DNA of 39,601 bases. It comes from Eubacteriales bacterium (GTDB lineage Bacteria; Bacillota; Clostridia; Peptostreptococcales; Anaerovoracaceae). The stretch is taken from assembly GCA_028706405.1 (NCBI GenBank), contig JAQWBM010000018.1:1-39601 (forward strand). Reading direction: 5' to 3'. The translations under genes and the position numbers were made by a program. The first letter of the stretch is position 1. Each line of letters starts with the position of its first letter. Of the stretch, positions 21,401-26,054 are shown one piece after another. Below the pieces are notes generated by a model. The model searched no databases and was not told the DNA's origin. It saw only the letters and a list, made by a program, of their open reading frames with translations.

Positions 21401-22694
21401 CCTCGGCTGTAATGGTCTTTGTCGTCTCAAAGAATCCATTGGATACCTTTATGGTCAAAATTGTACTGCCGTTTTGATCGGCCCCCGGCATTGTTCTGGC
21501 GACACAGGTGCCGTCTGTATTTTCCACGGTAAAAGGACCCGGAAACAAGGCCGTATCATCCGCCGTCACTGTGACGGAAAGTGCCTCCGGGCTTGTTGAG
21601 TCGTCACTTACAGTAAAAGAGAAAAATAATTCCGTGTCCTCAGTTCCATAAACCTTATCATCGTCGCAGGAAATTTCAGGCTGTGTCTTGAGGGTAAACT
21701 GCTCCACTACCGTATTGCCGCAGTTATCCGCCGCAAATACGGTGTACTCGTCTCCCGCGATCCCTGCGAAGGTAGTTGTCAACTCGGTCCCCCCGTCTGC
21801 AAAATAATCCGCGTCGCGGGTTCCTTCCGCATATTTTTTCACAGCCACGCCGGAGTATGTATCCGAAACGGTGACGGTAATAATGCTCGTATCTCCTTCT
21901 ACAGCACCGGACATAGAAATCTCCGGCGGTGTTTTGTCGAGTTTATAGGTTGCATAAGCAATGTCGGATGCGTAATCGTCCCCCGATTCGTCAAGTTCAA
22001 GATTCACAACCCGGGCATATACCGTGTGTTCCCCTTCTTCCGTCATTGTGACAGGGCCGGTGTAACCCTTCCAGGAGGCTCCGGAGCCCACCTTGTACTG
22101 GATTTCTCCTAAATCCGGAAGGGTTCCGGTTATTGTAACGATAACATCATCAGACCATTCGGATGTGCTGGGCATTATTACAGGCATATCCGGGGCGGAT
22201 AACAGAGACATTTCACCAAAGCTGAGCATTTCCATGGACTGCGGCAAAATGGAAAGGGGCGGTGTCGCATCAAGCTCCGGCGATTTCTCCCCAGTGCTGT
22301 CGCCCGCCGACGCTTCCTGTTCTTCCCCCGATTCAGCCGCAGGTGCCTCCGGCTCTTCTTCCACACCAGCGCCCTCATCCACAGGTGCTCCAGCCTCTTC
22401 CTCCGAATCAGTGCCCTCATCCACAGGTGTTCCAGCCTCTTCCTCCGGATCAGTATCCGCCGGAGCTTCCGGTTCTTCTTCAATGTCAGCTTCTATAGAT
22501 GTTTCCGGCTCTTCTTCATGTATGGAAGTCAAAGTTGTATCAGGGCTTGGACTTTCTTCCGAAACAATATCCGCATAAGAAACACCAGCCAAAGGATTGA
22601 TAAGCATTGCCAGAATGCAAATAAATGCAACTGCCCTATATAAGTCCTGCCTTTTTAAGCTTGGCTCGTTTCGATCTGTCTTCGGTGTTTTCAT
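9420..22694 (-). CDS. Giant cadherin-like multidomain adhesin with C-terminal SLH anchor, 4424 aa
   Basis: Exported surface protein. I chose ATG at 22694 over an in-frame TTG at 22751, because AAAGGAG precedes it and the signal peptide (AFICILAMLINPLAGVSYA) then sits at about 20-45. An acidic Glu/Pro-rich stretch follows (about 45-130), then more than thirty tandem cadherin-like/Big_9 modules of about 90-110 residues to about 3560, marked by NDAPVA, DEDS, VLANDxDxDGD, YTPxxxxxGxDSF and VTVTV. Next come carboxypeptidase-regulatory-like domains (about 3575-3650, 3765-3830, 3960-4050), an invasin-like Big_1 domain (about 3660-3750), a glycine-rich linker (about 4070), a DUF11-type domain (about 4085-4190) and three SLH motifs (about 4215-4370). 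Asp/Asn-rich turns suggest calcium-stiffened modules. Inferred role: S-layer-bound adhesin or matrix fibre. A c-di-GMP-I aptamer and terminator precede it; a terminator follows. It looks richer in G+C than neighbouring genes. Confidence 0.95.
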   Translation of the reverse strand: MKTPKTDRNEPSLKRQDLYRAVAFICILAMLINPLAGVSYADIVSEESPSPDTTLTSIHEEEPETSIEADIEEEPEAPADTDPEEEAGTPVDEGTDSEEEAGAPVDEGAGVEEEPEAPAAESGEEQEASAGDSTGEKSPELDATPPLSILPQSMEMLSFGEMSLLSAPDMPVIMPSTSEWSDDVIVTITGTLPDLGEIQYKVGSGASWKGYTGPVTMTEEGEHTVYARVVNLELDESGDDYASDIAYATYKLDKTPPEISMSGAVEGDTSIITVTVSDTYSGVAVKKYAEGTRDADYFADGGTELTTTFAGIAGDEYTVFAADNCGNTVVEQFTLKTQPEISCDDDKVYGTEDTELFFSFTVSDDSTSPEALSVTVTADDTALFPGPFTVENTDGTCVARTMPGADQNGSTILTIKVSNGFFETTKTITAEVAAVNDVPVAVDDDYAETDKNKPVTIDVLANDSDPDTADATPDAIFIQSVSNGSYGMTEIIGGGTLLIYTPENNWHGTDTFSYEIADSVGATASAMVTVKISYANYLPVVSGLDAIYNVDEDTTLVVEFLLQDDETPNESITAQVKSSNQSIIKNSNIIVEGLGDADPGIRLKIMPEPNAYGNGVIITIKASDGFNIAEYTFTVNVLPVNDAPVAANDSFSFTEDLPLTFTAAELTANDKDIDGDLLTFGRIGTDVEIEKGTLNYDPGTETFTYTPEPDWEGDVSFTYYVSDGKLESAAPATVTLKCTPVNDAPFISHIEDKITQEDIVLAGIEFQIGDPETAATHLIVAVGSSNQKVVSDNKIVVSGVSGTRYLTITPNANANTDLYGETKISITVSDGEHHVTKSFDLTVEPAQDPPTAVDDIAMVKIKGSVTIPVLINDFDVDKDTITLTAVTSPAIGSTVLNSDGTITFTAHDTYVGMVSFPYAIHDGHGNEATAEVRISCINDVHAPILSRIADQATEEDLPLGSLKFLAIDLVDLSSLKITASSSNVDLITSGGIFIEKITDPNYNYSVSINPVGNKSGTSTITITAVDSQGSSYSISFQVIVYPVNDPPVAQDDKVNTDEDTFVTFNVLSNDSDLESGVSVLSIGSPANGKLEPLGSGTYSYTPNPNWNGTETILYTIMDEDAAQSAATVTIVVAPVNDPPTARNDYQFNIVSFDIPITINVLSNDDDIDLHDSGSTEIILIESCSDPDAIIDNVAGTITFPADSEFAGATKTYTYTIVDSGGLTASATILLTKEAPASGAGFYLYPYSTTIMEDSPEISIDLSSYINKYTDASLTLGLSGEPGKTPTGGAASVDGKVVRYTPGLNENGTDVFYYTVSDGTTTKEQTITIHILPVNDPPVLTTPAGITVEEDAGIPDVTVNMSDVDNKLNDLIFVVGSSNQSALASDEITVIKEEDGQVTLKFAPAPHANGSTVITMKVSDGLGFAEQSFTINITPLNDTPSAIDIYKELDEDTSIYINLLGGSSDPDIGDILSASIVSMPSNGNVTVDDKGLAYYTPALNYNGSDSFQYRVVDEDGADPVCTVHLTIHPVYDPTAILNLTSSAITTKNQPVTVTFDIPNPDDREITVSMESKNRNLVDDLSPGAITITKVGTHYTATVMPEWDETGNALIVVKANDGIQDYIAVFTLYVTTAVGDVTAVDDGYTINEDMPTKFNVIANDTDTEGDTLSVISHTTPSHGAIVNNMDGTLNYKPNLNYNGTDSFQYTVSDPYGNTDWATVYITISAVNDAPAAVDDSRTTEEDEPILIDVLDNDFDVDGDTISLVKLTTLPANGAAEIVFITGGAQGVRYTPKEDYHGSDSFTYTITDGTLESTAMVRLTIAEMDDPPKITEAAIGTPWIWEMEEDRAASFNVTITDAETASNNLLVKITSSNKTLIADSNIRLTRSGENYTIHLTPSPDQVGTLELKIIINDGENEIEQPVTVTINPVNDAPTFTVDTVETVNEDSGNHVAVNWAKSISAGAANESGQVLNFEVTIIETDNASLFSMPPAISSNGALTFRPAPDQFGTATVSAVLKDNGGTSNGGVDTSVPKTFRIVVNPVNDPPSFTHGDNQTVDEDSGPHTVTGWASVTCFGPANESGQGILEYIVSTTNTALFSVQPAVSTAGALTYMPAPDANGTATVTVRLRDNGGTERGGQDKSTEASFTITVNPMDDNPVAADDSGTVNEDSKDNLLDVLANDRDADKDWNGEGLSIESVGTASHGTVSISGSAVVYTPVADYYGPDSFTYVMKDERGTTSSAMVTVTVAAVNDAPLFTHEGDQTVNEDSGPHTVAGWASVTSFGPANESDQTVLKYIVTATSNAALFSVQPAVSAAGALTYTLASDANGTATVTVVLQDNGGTERGGQDKSTESAFTITVNPVNDAPKFTVDAVKTVNEDSGNHVAANWAKSISAGASNESGQALTFEVTIIETDNAYLFSTPPAISSNGTLTFSPAPDQFGTATVSAILRDNGGTSNGGADTSETKIFRIVVLPVNDAPSFTISASSIVVDEDSGISGLHTLADWVTSFDPGKFNESDQTIKEFIVTNDNNGLFAEQPAISAGKTLTFKLAKDANGAATVSAVLVDSGGTDRGGKPASAAVTFTITVNQVADDPKAVDDSYTVNEDSTNNFLNVLSNDRDADKDWNGEGLSIESVGSASNGTAVLSGGAVFYTPNADYYGPDSFTYVMEDERGETDSATVTITVAAVNDQPSFAISAGSIVVNEDSGASGLHTFADWVTSFDPGKPNESDNIEKFIVTNDNNGLFAEQPAISAGKTLTFKLAKDAYGAATVSAVLVDSGGTDRGGNPTSAAVTFTITVNPVNDAPTFTVHDVTVNEDCGEHETTAWASNIKKGPDNESGQTLSFVILTTTNSALFSVQPAISSSGELTFTPADHANGEAEIAVQIQDNGGMSYGGINTSEVKTFKIIVRPVNDQPSVILSGTAIVVDEDSGVYGLHTLADWVTSFDLGADEPDQTIKEYIVTNDNNVLFEEQPAISTGGVLTFKLAKDANGAATVSAILIDDGGTNLGGNPTSAAVTFTITVNPVNDAPVAKDDNVSVDEDSSVLINVLANDTDIDGDSLTILSVGTASHGAVSISGGAVVYTPAADYYGSDSFSYIVKDPSGATSSAIVTVTVNEANDAPVATGAAIATSEDTPTSGAIEAADVEGDTLTYVTKTEPAHGSVVVNADGSYTYTPNKDYNGSDSFEVTVSDGELETTATITVTVTAANDAPVAVNDNVSVDEDSSILINVLANDKDIDGDILTILSVGTASHGAVSISGGAVVYTPNADFNGTDSFSYIVKDPSGATSSAIVTVTVNTANDAPVAVNDNVSVDEDNSVLINVLANDKDIDGDILTILSAGTASHGAVSISGGAVVYTPAADFSGTDSFSYIVKDPSGATSSAIVTVTVNAANDAPVAVNDNVSVDEDSSVLINVLANDKDIDGDILTILSVGTASHGAVSISGGAVVYTPAADFNGTDSFSYIVKDPSGATSSAIVTVTVNAVNDPPVFTGGMTASGDQNRMLTGAAIASDPDGDHLTFTKESDPANGTVTVNSDGTYTYIPKPGFNGTDSFKVKVSDGNGGFAIGTVTVTINKAPIVDLYGYITDKKTSSFVSGASVTLRDLSGNTLETFITDGTGQYLFEKLDGDAYSIYITHPKYSDNTRQINILNSKVIAGKIREDFDLTKFKITLTANPSAIVADGKEETILTATILDDNNNPVSGVEVVFDADGSMGSFDMGASGITDAYGKVSLPYRSTKVESVYSMIVPVTATVSDPIREIYASDQILVTFAPGKIIGIVTDDNNQPIQGAKIVVKHFDHNGNVDFITSYITGADGVYAIVIPKGGVEYQVEITKPVEIAGVMVDKTFIQKSTAGTVTGTGADRFDSDNTITGIIGINNGNGQFNLVTDKVGELQISVTDSSGAAVPGAVSTINNDGIFSVTGLAAGQPYTLDLWHIFPDGRKIITKKLNVFVTQNGEVSINEILIDPYGTVTDSSTGQVIQGAEVTLYYANTARNIANGATPGAIVPLPPVLAFPPANNANPHFTSAIGEYAWMVFPQTDYYIIATKPGYDTYTSPLISVFNDIVRHDFSMDPTGGGGGGAPGGAGGGAAVDTGKDLAIEIYSEQMKVYKGGEITFTVKYINRSDDAVKDVIVLVDIPEEMEITSAGSGTVKAGNLEWSLGTLEKGVNSILTFTLKAAQKGSDDVMVILQSFISSSEELKNKADDTSKIQIMLYDPDHIGTHDWYIKGYPDGEFKDYNQLTRAEMAAIFCRLLHLDMDVSGASYSDLNPSHWAYHYIEAITREGLMKGIGDGLFDPDKAVTRAELVTVIARYLEIERSNDIKPIENYFHDSDSSWARSTIEELYRYQVINGYPDGSFKPGSTIRRDEAVSMINRALYRGPLHTLVPTFPDINKGHWAWGEVEESAHSHTYQRDASGNEILLKIIKTDK
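12265..13638 (-). repeat. Near-identical 276-bp tandem repeats inside the giant gene
   Basis: The phrase ACTGTTACCGTGACGATCGC recurs at 12265, 12541 and 12817, exactly 276 bp (92 codons) apart, and again at 13363. The modules starting there are almost identical by eye. The interval 13093-13362 (270 bp) holds a clearly diverged module (NDAPVATGAAIATSEDTP). The close identity indicates recent duplication or gene conversion, and the copy number could vary by recombination. Confidence 0.9.
13640..16930 (-). repeat. Older, longer-period module duplications inside the giant gene
   Basis: Blocks starting GTGATGGTRAAGGTCACCGC recur at about 13647, 14315 and 14950 and share the following 100 bp or so (FDPGK, EQPAIS, DSGGTDRGG modules). 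A second family recurs at about 15630 and 16258 (GWASV, NEDSGPHTV, DNGGTERGGQDKST modules), and a third at about 15290 and 16580 (NWAKSISAGA modules). The spacing points to duplication of groups of two to four modules rather than single ones. Confidence 0.7.
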
Positions 22695-22769
22695 ACTTTC
22701 CCGCTCTCCTTTTCTATCATTCCTAAAACTATACTTTGACTTATTATGCAACTAAGAATTTTGGTGCAC

Positions 22770-22814
22770 CATTCAAAAACGGCCTGCTGCATTTATCCTT
22801 TGCAGCAAGACCGT
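22770..22814 (-). terminator. Riboswitch expression platform: intrinsic terminator
   Basis: On the minus strand ACGGTCTTGCTGC (22802-22814) pairs with GCAGCAGGCCGT with one bulged T, about 12 bp, closed by an 11-nt loop and followed by TTTTTG. The stem's 5' arm is also the 3' end of the aptamer, so the two structures compete. It ends about 75 nt before the start codon of the giant gene. Confidence 0.85.
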
Positions 22815-22887
22815 CATTGCATTTCTTATGCTTTAGACTCTTGGCTTTGCGTCCCGGCCTTTCAGCCGGTTTGCCCTTAAGACTTAC
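22802..22887 (-). promoter_or_regulatory. Cyclic-di-GMP-I (GEMM) riboswitch aptamer
   Basis: The minus strand carries the GEMM core in order. First GGGCAAACC, then a GAAA-capped hairpin (CCGGCT / GGCCGG, plus strand 22854-22869), then GGGACGCAAAGCC. The second arm follows with GTCTAAAGC, a GCAT/ATGC hairpin (22819-22831), AATGACGG and TCTTGC. This order and wording match the Vibrio cholerae Vc2 aptamer as I remember it, including the GNRA loop expected to dock in the second arm. A short P1 can form between GTAAG (22883-22887) and CTTGC (22805-22809). Known biology: this class binds c-di-GMP, and some relatives bind cGAMP. Inference: the ligand stabilises the aptamer, blocks the overlapping terminator and turns the adhesin gene on. 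The 3' boundary is uncertain by several bases. Confidence 0.9.
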
Positions 22888-23120
22888 ATTATCATTTATT
22901 AAGTTTTTAGCAGTAGAAATCTACAAGTAAAACTTGTGATTTCTTTTCCGTTTTGCCCCGGACTTTGCTTGGCTGGTCATTATGACATAATTTTAAACTA
23001 TTTTAAAAAGGTGCAATCCCTTGAAATGCAGGGTTTTTATTAATTTTATATAATACCTCTTACCTTTACAATGGAACAATTGTTACTTTGTCTTGTATAT
23101 TGGGCATTCTCACGCACCGA
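22888..23120 (-). promoter_or_regulatory. Promoter and leader region upstream of the riboswitch
   Basis: No gene is visible in this stretch. On the minus strand a candidate promoter reads TTTAAA, 17 bp, CATAAT with an extended TG (around 22980-23008), and a second AT-rich TATATA box lies near 23048. A 10-bp palindrome AACAATTGTT sits at 23073-23082, upstream of both, and could be an operator. A stem-loop AGAAATC-ACAAGT / ACTTGT-GATTTCT occupies 22916-22945 between promoter and aptamer and has no T-run. Confidence 0.4.
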
Positions 23121-24050
23121 CTATAAATTATATATTTTTTTTATTTCATTTACTGTTTCTCGGGGCACTCGCAGATCATTCATCAATACGTCAAATATTT
23201 CATATCTCGAAAAGTAAAACATATCCAAGGGTTTATATGAGAAACTCATGATGCACAGACACCTATTGAACCATGAAATGCCTTCATCTTCCTGCCCTTT
23301 CTGGTAATAAGCAAATGCCAAATAGATAAATGTATGGGGAAGGTAATCAAAAGAATTCGCTTGTTTTTGATACTCAGCAAGCGATAGTCCTTCTTGAATG
23401 ACTCCGTCATATTCTTCTGACAGATAAAGCAAAGTGATTTTATTAATTACGACGGTAATCATAATGGGTATATATTTTTTAATCTGCCATTTGCTGTAGA
23501 TTATGTCGTATGCTGCTGTATTTGCATCTTTTGCACGGAGGATATCCTTGTCTATTTGATAACATATAGACAACAAAATATAAATGTTAGCCATAAAAAT
23601 ACTGTTAGCATACCTTGGGTCCATTTCTTGCAGAATACCTTCTATTTCACTTATTGCTTTCCTGTGTTCACCCTCAATTAATGCTAAATGCGCGATACGA
23701 TTGATCTCTATTTCATATATCCATGGTGCGGTCTGAAAATCAGGCAGATTCATGACTTCATCGGTTAGCGCTTTCAAAGCAGTGATGTTGCTCTCATTTC
23801 TGTATTTATTAAACAAGTAAACGGCAGCTTCCATCTCTATCGGATTTTGGCAATCCAAATATTCATAATATTTAAATAGGTCTACTCCCAGCTTATCGCT
23901 AAGGAGTCTGGCAATAAATATGGAGGGCGTGCGCTCTCCTTTTTCAATTAAATAAAGATACTTTTCCGAGCAGATATTTTCACACAAACTTTTTCGACTC
24001 ATTCTGGCCTTCTTTCGTAATTCAAGAATCACATTACCGATTTGCTTCAT
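23121..24050 (-). CDS. HTH transcriptional regulator with TPR-like helical domain, 309 aa
   Basis: Probable DNA-binding regulator. Residues about 1-60 form an XRE-type helix-turn-helix (GNVILELRKKARMSRKSL; YLYLIEKGERTPS). The remaining 240 residues are all-helical with TPR-like pairs (LIEGEHRKAISEIEGIL; YLAFAYYQKGQEDEGISWF). Length and layout resemble the RRNPP group (Rgg, PlcR, NprR), which bind short signal peptides, but no peptide gene is evident next to it. The start has a strong ribosome-binding site (AGGAGGAG). It lies upstream of the c-di-GMP-controlled adhesin gene on the same strand, which makes it a candidate regulator of that gene. Its own leader is long, highly structured and contains a terminator, so expression is likely controlled after initiation. 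Confidence 0.85.
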   Translation of the reverse strand: MKQIGNVILELRKKARMSRKSLCENICSEKYLYLIEKGERTPSIFIARLLSDKLGVDLFKYYEYLDCQNPIEMEAAVYLFNKYRNESNITALKALTDEVMNLPDFQTAPWIYEIEINRIAHLALIEGEHRKAISEIEGILQEMDPRYANSIFMANIYILLSICYQIDKDILRAKDANTAAYDIIYSKWQIKKYIPIMITVVINKITLLYLSEEYDGVIQEGLSLAEYQKQANSFDYLPHTFIYLAFAYYQKGQEDEGISWFNRCLCIMSFSYKPLDMFYFSRYEIFDVLMNDLRVPRETVNEIKKIYNL

Positions 24051-24059
24051 ATTATCTCC

Positions 24060-24185
24060 TCCTATGCCGCCGCTCCCGATTTTTGCCTATACCCTCTGGA
24101 CTCCTTTTTCTTAGGCCGTAAAAAAGGATGCTACCAGAGAGGCACCCCATATAAACAGGCTTTTGCGGCTAAACGCTCTGTTGCT
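24060..24185 (-). ncRNA. Structured leader RNA before the HTH regulator (class not identified)
   Basis: The minus-strand leader of the HTH gene is rich in mutually exclusive pairings. An outer helix can form from GCCGC (24165-24169) and GCGGC (24066-24073). GGCCTA (24112-24117) can pair with TAGGC (24085-24089). A terminator hairpin occupies 24126-24147, and its CTCTGG (24134-24139) can instead pair with CCAGAG (24094-24099). Conserved-looking purine-rich joints (GAAAAAGGAG, CAAAAATCGGGAG) lie between. The outer helix ends about 10 nt before the ribosome-binding site. This layout suggests a riboswitch or other structured regulatory RNA. It does not match c-di-GMP, SAM, THF, guanidine-I or fluoride classes as I know them. 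Confidence 0.5.
24120..24147 (-). terminator. Terminator within the HTH gene leader
   Basis: On the minus strand GGGTGCC pairs with GGTAGCATCC (one bulge, one wobble) and is followed by six T. It lies 70 nt upstream of the HTH start codon, so it would act as an attenuator. Confidence 0.6.
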
Positions 24186-24298
24186 GCTCTTAAGTTGATA
24201 TATGTACTAATTTATTTATTTTTAGCATCTGGCGAATACCTGCAGCCTTATCTATAAACCAAATCCGAACCATAAATATTACAGGTTAACTGTATGTA

Positions 24299-24331
24299 GG
24301 GAAGAGGGTTTTACCTCCTTCCTGGTTTTTT
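24299..24331 (+). terminator. Plus-strand terminator-like hairpin with no obvious gene in front
   Basis: GGAAGAGGG pairs imperfectly with CCTCCTTCC across a TTTTA loop and is followed by TTTTTTG on the plus strand. No plus-strand gene precedes it within about 1.3 kb. It may end an unannotated antisense transcript, or simply fold in the minus-strand leader. Confidence 0.4.
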
Positions 24332-24336
24332 GTTTA

Positions 24337-24404
24337 TTTGCAAACGAAAATTATACTCTTAGATCTCATCCGGGCATTTGCCGCCGATGAGATTCGTTTG
24401 CAAA
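24337..24404. promoter_or_regulatory. Inverted operator-like sites around a putative promoter for the HTH gene
   Basis: TTTGCAAACGAA at 24337-24348 and its exact inverse TTCGTTTGCAAA at 24393-24404 flank a minus-strand TATAAT box (24350-24355). An inner hairpin ATCTCATC / GATGAGAT (24363-24393) lies between. The -35 region is poor. The left site would overlap the transcription start. The same TGCAAACGAAA string recurs at 29033-29043. Confidence 0.4.
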
Positions 24405-24415
24405 CTAAGACGAAG

Positions 24416-24544
24416 TTAATCCTCAGCCTGCCTTCCCAGCTTTTTCAGCTCTTCTGAGTCCTCTTTTTCAAAGTCTATATCTTGTTCCTGCGGGATGTCT
24501 TTCATGCCTTTTCGAGTTGCACTTTGAACATTTTTATAATCCAT
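24416..24544 (-). CDS. Small acidic protein, 42 aa, probably forespore-expressed
   Basis: Starts at ATG 24544 with a near-perfect ribosome-binding site (AGGAGGTGACAGGAA) and ends at TAA 24416. The protein is hydrophilic and highly charged, beginning MDYKNVQSATRKGMKDIPQE and continuing with a Glu/Lys-rich helix. It has no cysteine, signal peptide or membrane segment. It lies 50 bp after ddl on the same strand, but a forespore sigma-like promoter (TGCATA, 14 bp, GGTTATATTA) sits in that gap. That suggests a small spore or forespore protein of the kind often missed in annotation. I do not recognise a family. Confidence 0.65.
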   Translation of the reverse strand: MDYKNVQSATRKGMKDIPQEQDIDFEKEDSEELKKLGRQAED

Positions 24545-24564
24545 TTCCTGTCACCTCCTGAAAT

Positions 24565-24594
24565 TAATATAACCACAGAAGGCTTTATTATGCA
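24565..24594 (-). promoter_or_regulatory. Forespore (sigma-F/sigma-G-like) promoter of the 42-aa ORF
   Basis: On the minus strand TGCATA (24589-24594), a 14-bp spacer, then GGTTATATTA (24565-24574), which fits nine of ten positions of the GGnnAnAMTW forespore -10 pattern. It lies about 20 bp before the ORF start. Confidence 0.5.
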
Positions 24595-25668
24595 TTATCC
24601 CCGCCTTGCTTCGTATCGTTCAAAGCCTAACTTAATGATCCGTTCGATCAGCTCGGGATATGAAACGCCGGCTTCTGCCCAAAGAAGCGGAAACATGCTG
24701 TATTTCGTAAATCCCGGTATGGTGTTTATCTCGTTTAGGAATAGCTTATTGGTTGATTTCTCAAGAAAAAAATCAACTCTTGCAAAGCCTGAGCAATCCA
24801 GCAGCTTATATGCCTCGACTGCGATCGATTTGACTTCTTCGGCAATATCGGCAGGGATGTCGGCCGGAATGCACATTTTTGACTGTCCGCCGTCAAAGTA
24901 CTTCGCGGTATAGCTGTAAAACTCACCGGATGGCAGGATTTCTCCAACTGCAGCTGCTTTAGGATCATGATTTCCGAGGATGCCTGTTTCAATTTCTCTG
25001 CAATCGAGCCCTTCCTCCAAAACGAGCCTGCGGTCATATCCGGCTGCCTCCTTGATTGCTTCCCTTAGCTCTTCGGTATTTTTTGCTTTATTGATTCCAA
25101 CGCTTGAGCCCATGTTTGCAGGCTTTACAAAAATCGGATAAGGTAAAAACTTTTCCACTCTTTTGATTGTACCGCCAAGATTACTTAATGCCTCTTCCCT
25201 GAAAATGTTCATATGTCTGCAGATTGGCAAATTTGCCCTGGCAAATACATCCTTCGCCAATGATTTATCCATTGCTGCTGCCGAGCCTAATACACCGCAG
25301 CCTCCATAAGGTATATCCGCCATTTCAAACAGCCCCTGAATTGTTCCGTCTTCTCCGTTCGGTCCATGTAAAACAGGCAGGGCAAAATCGATAAGATCCT
25401 TAAGCGATATCCCGCCAGAACCGAGAACTGTCAGCGTATATTTTCCGGGACTTTCTTTTAGTGCTGCTTCCGCAATTTTCTGCCAGCTTCCGTCTTCTAT
25501 ATTTTCAACAGGCCCATCATACAGCAGCCAGCTGCCTTCTTTTGTGATGCCAATCAATATAGGAGAAAATTTCTCCCTGTCGATCGCATTTATCACTGAA
25601 GCAGCCGACATAAGGGATATTTCGTGTTCTCCTGACCGTCCGCCGAAAATGATTCCCAATCTGATCAT
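24595..25668 (-). CDS. ddl: D-alanine--D-alanine ligase
   Basis: Cytosolic ATP-grasp ligase that joins two D-alanines to make the dipeptide for peptidoglycan precursors. Hallmarks: N-terminal [14 protein letters not shown] (about 9-22), [13 protein letters not shown] (about 99-111), a [14 protein letters not shown] segment (about 180-195) and the C-terminal [19 protein letters not shown] (metal and D-Ala site). Length 357 is typical. The start ATG overlaps the stop of mscL (ATGA), showing translational coupling, and is preceded by AAGGGGGA. It is the last recognisable gene of an hslO-mscL-ddl operon. The substrate-specificity loop looks like a D-Ala ligase rather than a resistance-type D-Lac ligase, but that is a visual judgement. 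Confidence 0.97.
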   Translation of the reverse strand: MIRLGIIFGGRSGEHEISLMSAASVINAIDREKFSPILIGITKEGSWLLYDGPVENIEDGSWQKIAEAALKESPGKYTLTVLGSGGISLKDLIDFALPVLHGPNGEDGTIQGLFEMADIPYGGCGVLGSAAAMDKSLAKDVFARANLPICRHMNIFREEALSNLGGTIKRVEKFLPYPIFVKPANMGSSVGINKAKNTEELREAIKEAAGYDRRLVLEEGLDCREIETGILGNHDPKAAAVGEILPSGEFYSYTAKYFDGGQSKMCIPADIPADIAEEVKSIAVEAYKLLDCSGFARVDFFLEKSTNKLFLNEINTIPGFTKYSMFPLLWAEAGVSYPELIERIIKLGFERYEARRG

Positions 25669-26054
25669 GCATTTTCCCCCTTAGCTTTCAAAAGATCTCT
25701 GATTTCAGTGAGCAGTTCTGTTTCCGTAGGAGCGGAAGGCGCTGCAGGAGCTTCCTCCGCTTCTTCCTTCTTACGTGCCTTGGAAATTAGTCTTATAGCA
25801 AGAAATATAAAGAATGCTATGATTAAGAAGTCAACAATGCTTTGAATAAAATTGCCGTAGGTTATAGTAACGTTACCATTAACATATGCCAAATCTGTAA
25901 AACTAATTCCCGATGTCAGTACAGCGATGATCGGCATGATTATATCACTTACAAAAGAAGTAACTATTTTTCCGAAGGCCCCGCCAATCACTACAGCAAC
26001 TGCCAAATCAACGACATTTCCTTTCAGCGCAAACTCCTTAAAATCCTTCAACAT
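25665..26054 (-). CDS. mscL: Large-conductance mechanosensitive channel
   Basis: Homopentameric inner-membrane channel that opens under membrane tension and protects against osmotic downshock. At 129 residues it has the standard order: N-terminal amphipathic helix ([20 protein letters not shown]), TM1 with the glycine-rich pore segment ([11 protein letters not shown]), a periplasmic-type loop (about 45-68), TM2 ([18 protein letters not shown], about 70-90), then a charged cytoplasmic helix ([11 protein letters not shown]). An Ala/Pro/Glu-rich linker ([12 protein letters not shown]) precedes that last helix. The start lies inside the end of hslO (17-bp overlap) with GGAGGG upstream, and the stop overlaps ddl by 4 bp, so the three genes are coupled. 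Confidence 0.97.
   Translation of the reverse strand: MLKDFKEFALKGNVVDLAVAVVIGGAFGKIVTSFVSDIIMPIIAVLTSGISFTDLAYVNGNVTITYGNFIQSIVDFLIIAFFIFLAIRLISKARKKEEAEEAPAAPSAPTETELLTEIRDLLKAKGENA

Noticed and set aside
22093..22578. Plus-strand frame rich in Ser and Pro
   Set aside because: It mirrors the Glu/Ala/Pro-rich low-complexity coding region of the giant protein and has no ribosome-binding site.
22695..22751. Upstream TTG start for the giant gene
   Set aside because: It adds 19 residues before the signal peptide, lacks a ribosome-binding site and lies close to the riboswitch terminator; ATG 22694 with AAAGGAG is better.
22920..22975. A second, upstream GEMM-like aptamer (GGGGCAAAACGG, GCAAAGTCC)
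   Set aside because: The motifs are in the wrong order and no GNRA-capped hairpin forms; not a tandem riboswitch.
24042..24257. Plus-strand 71-codon frame in the HTH leader region
   Set aside because: No ribosome-binding site, odd composition, and it overlaps the structured leader on the other strand.
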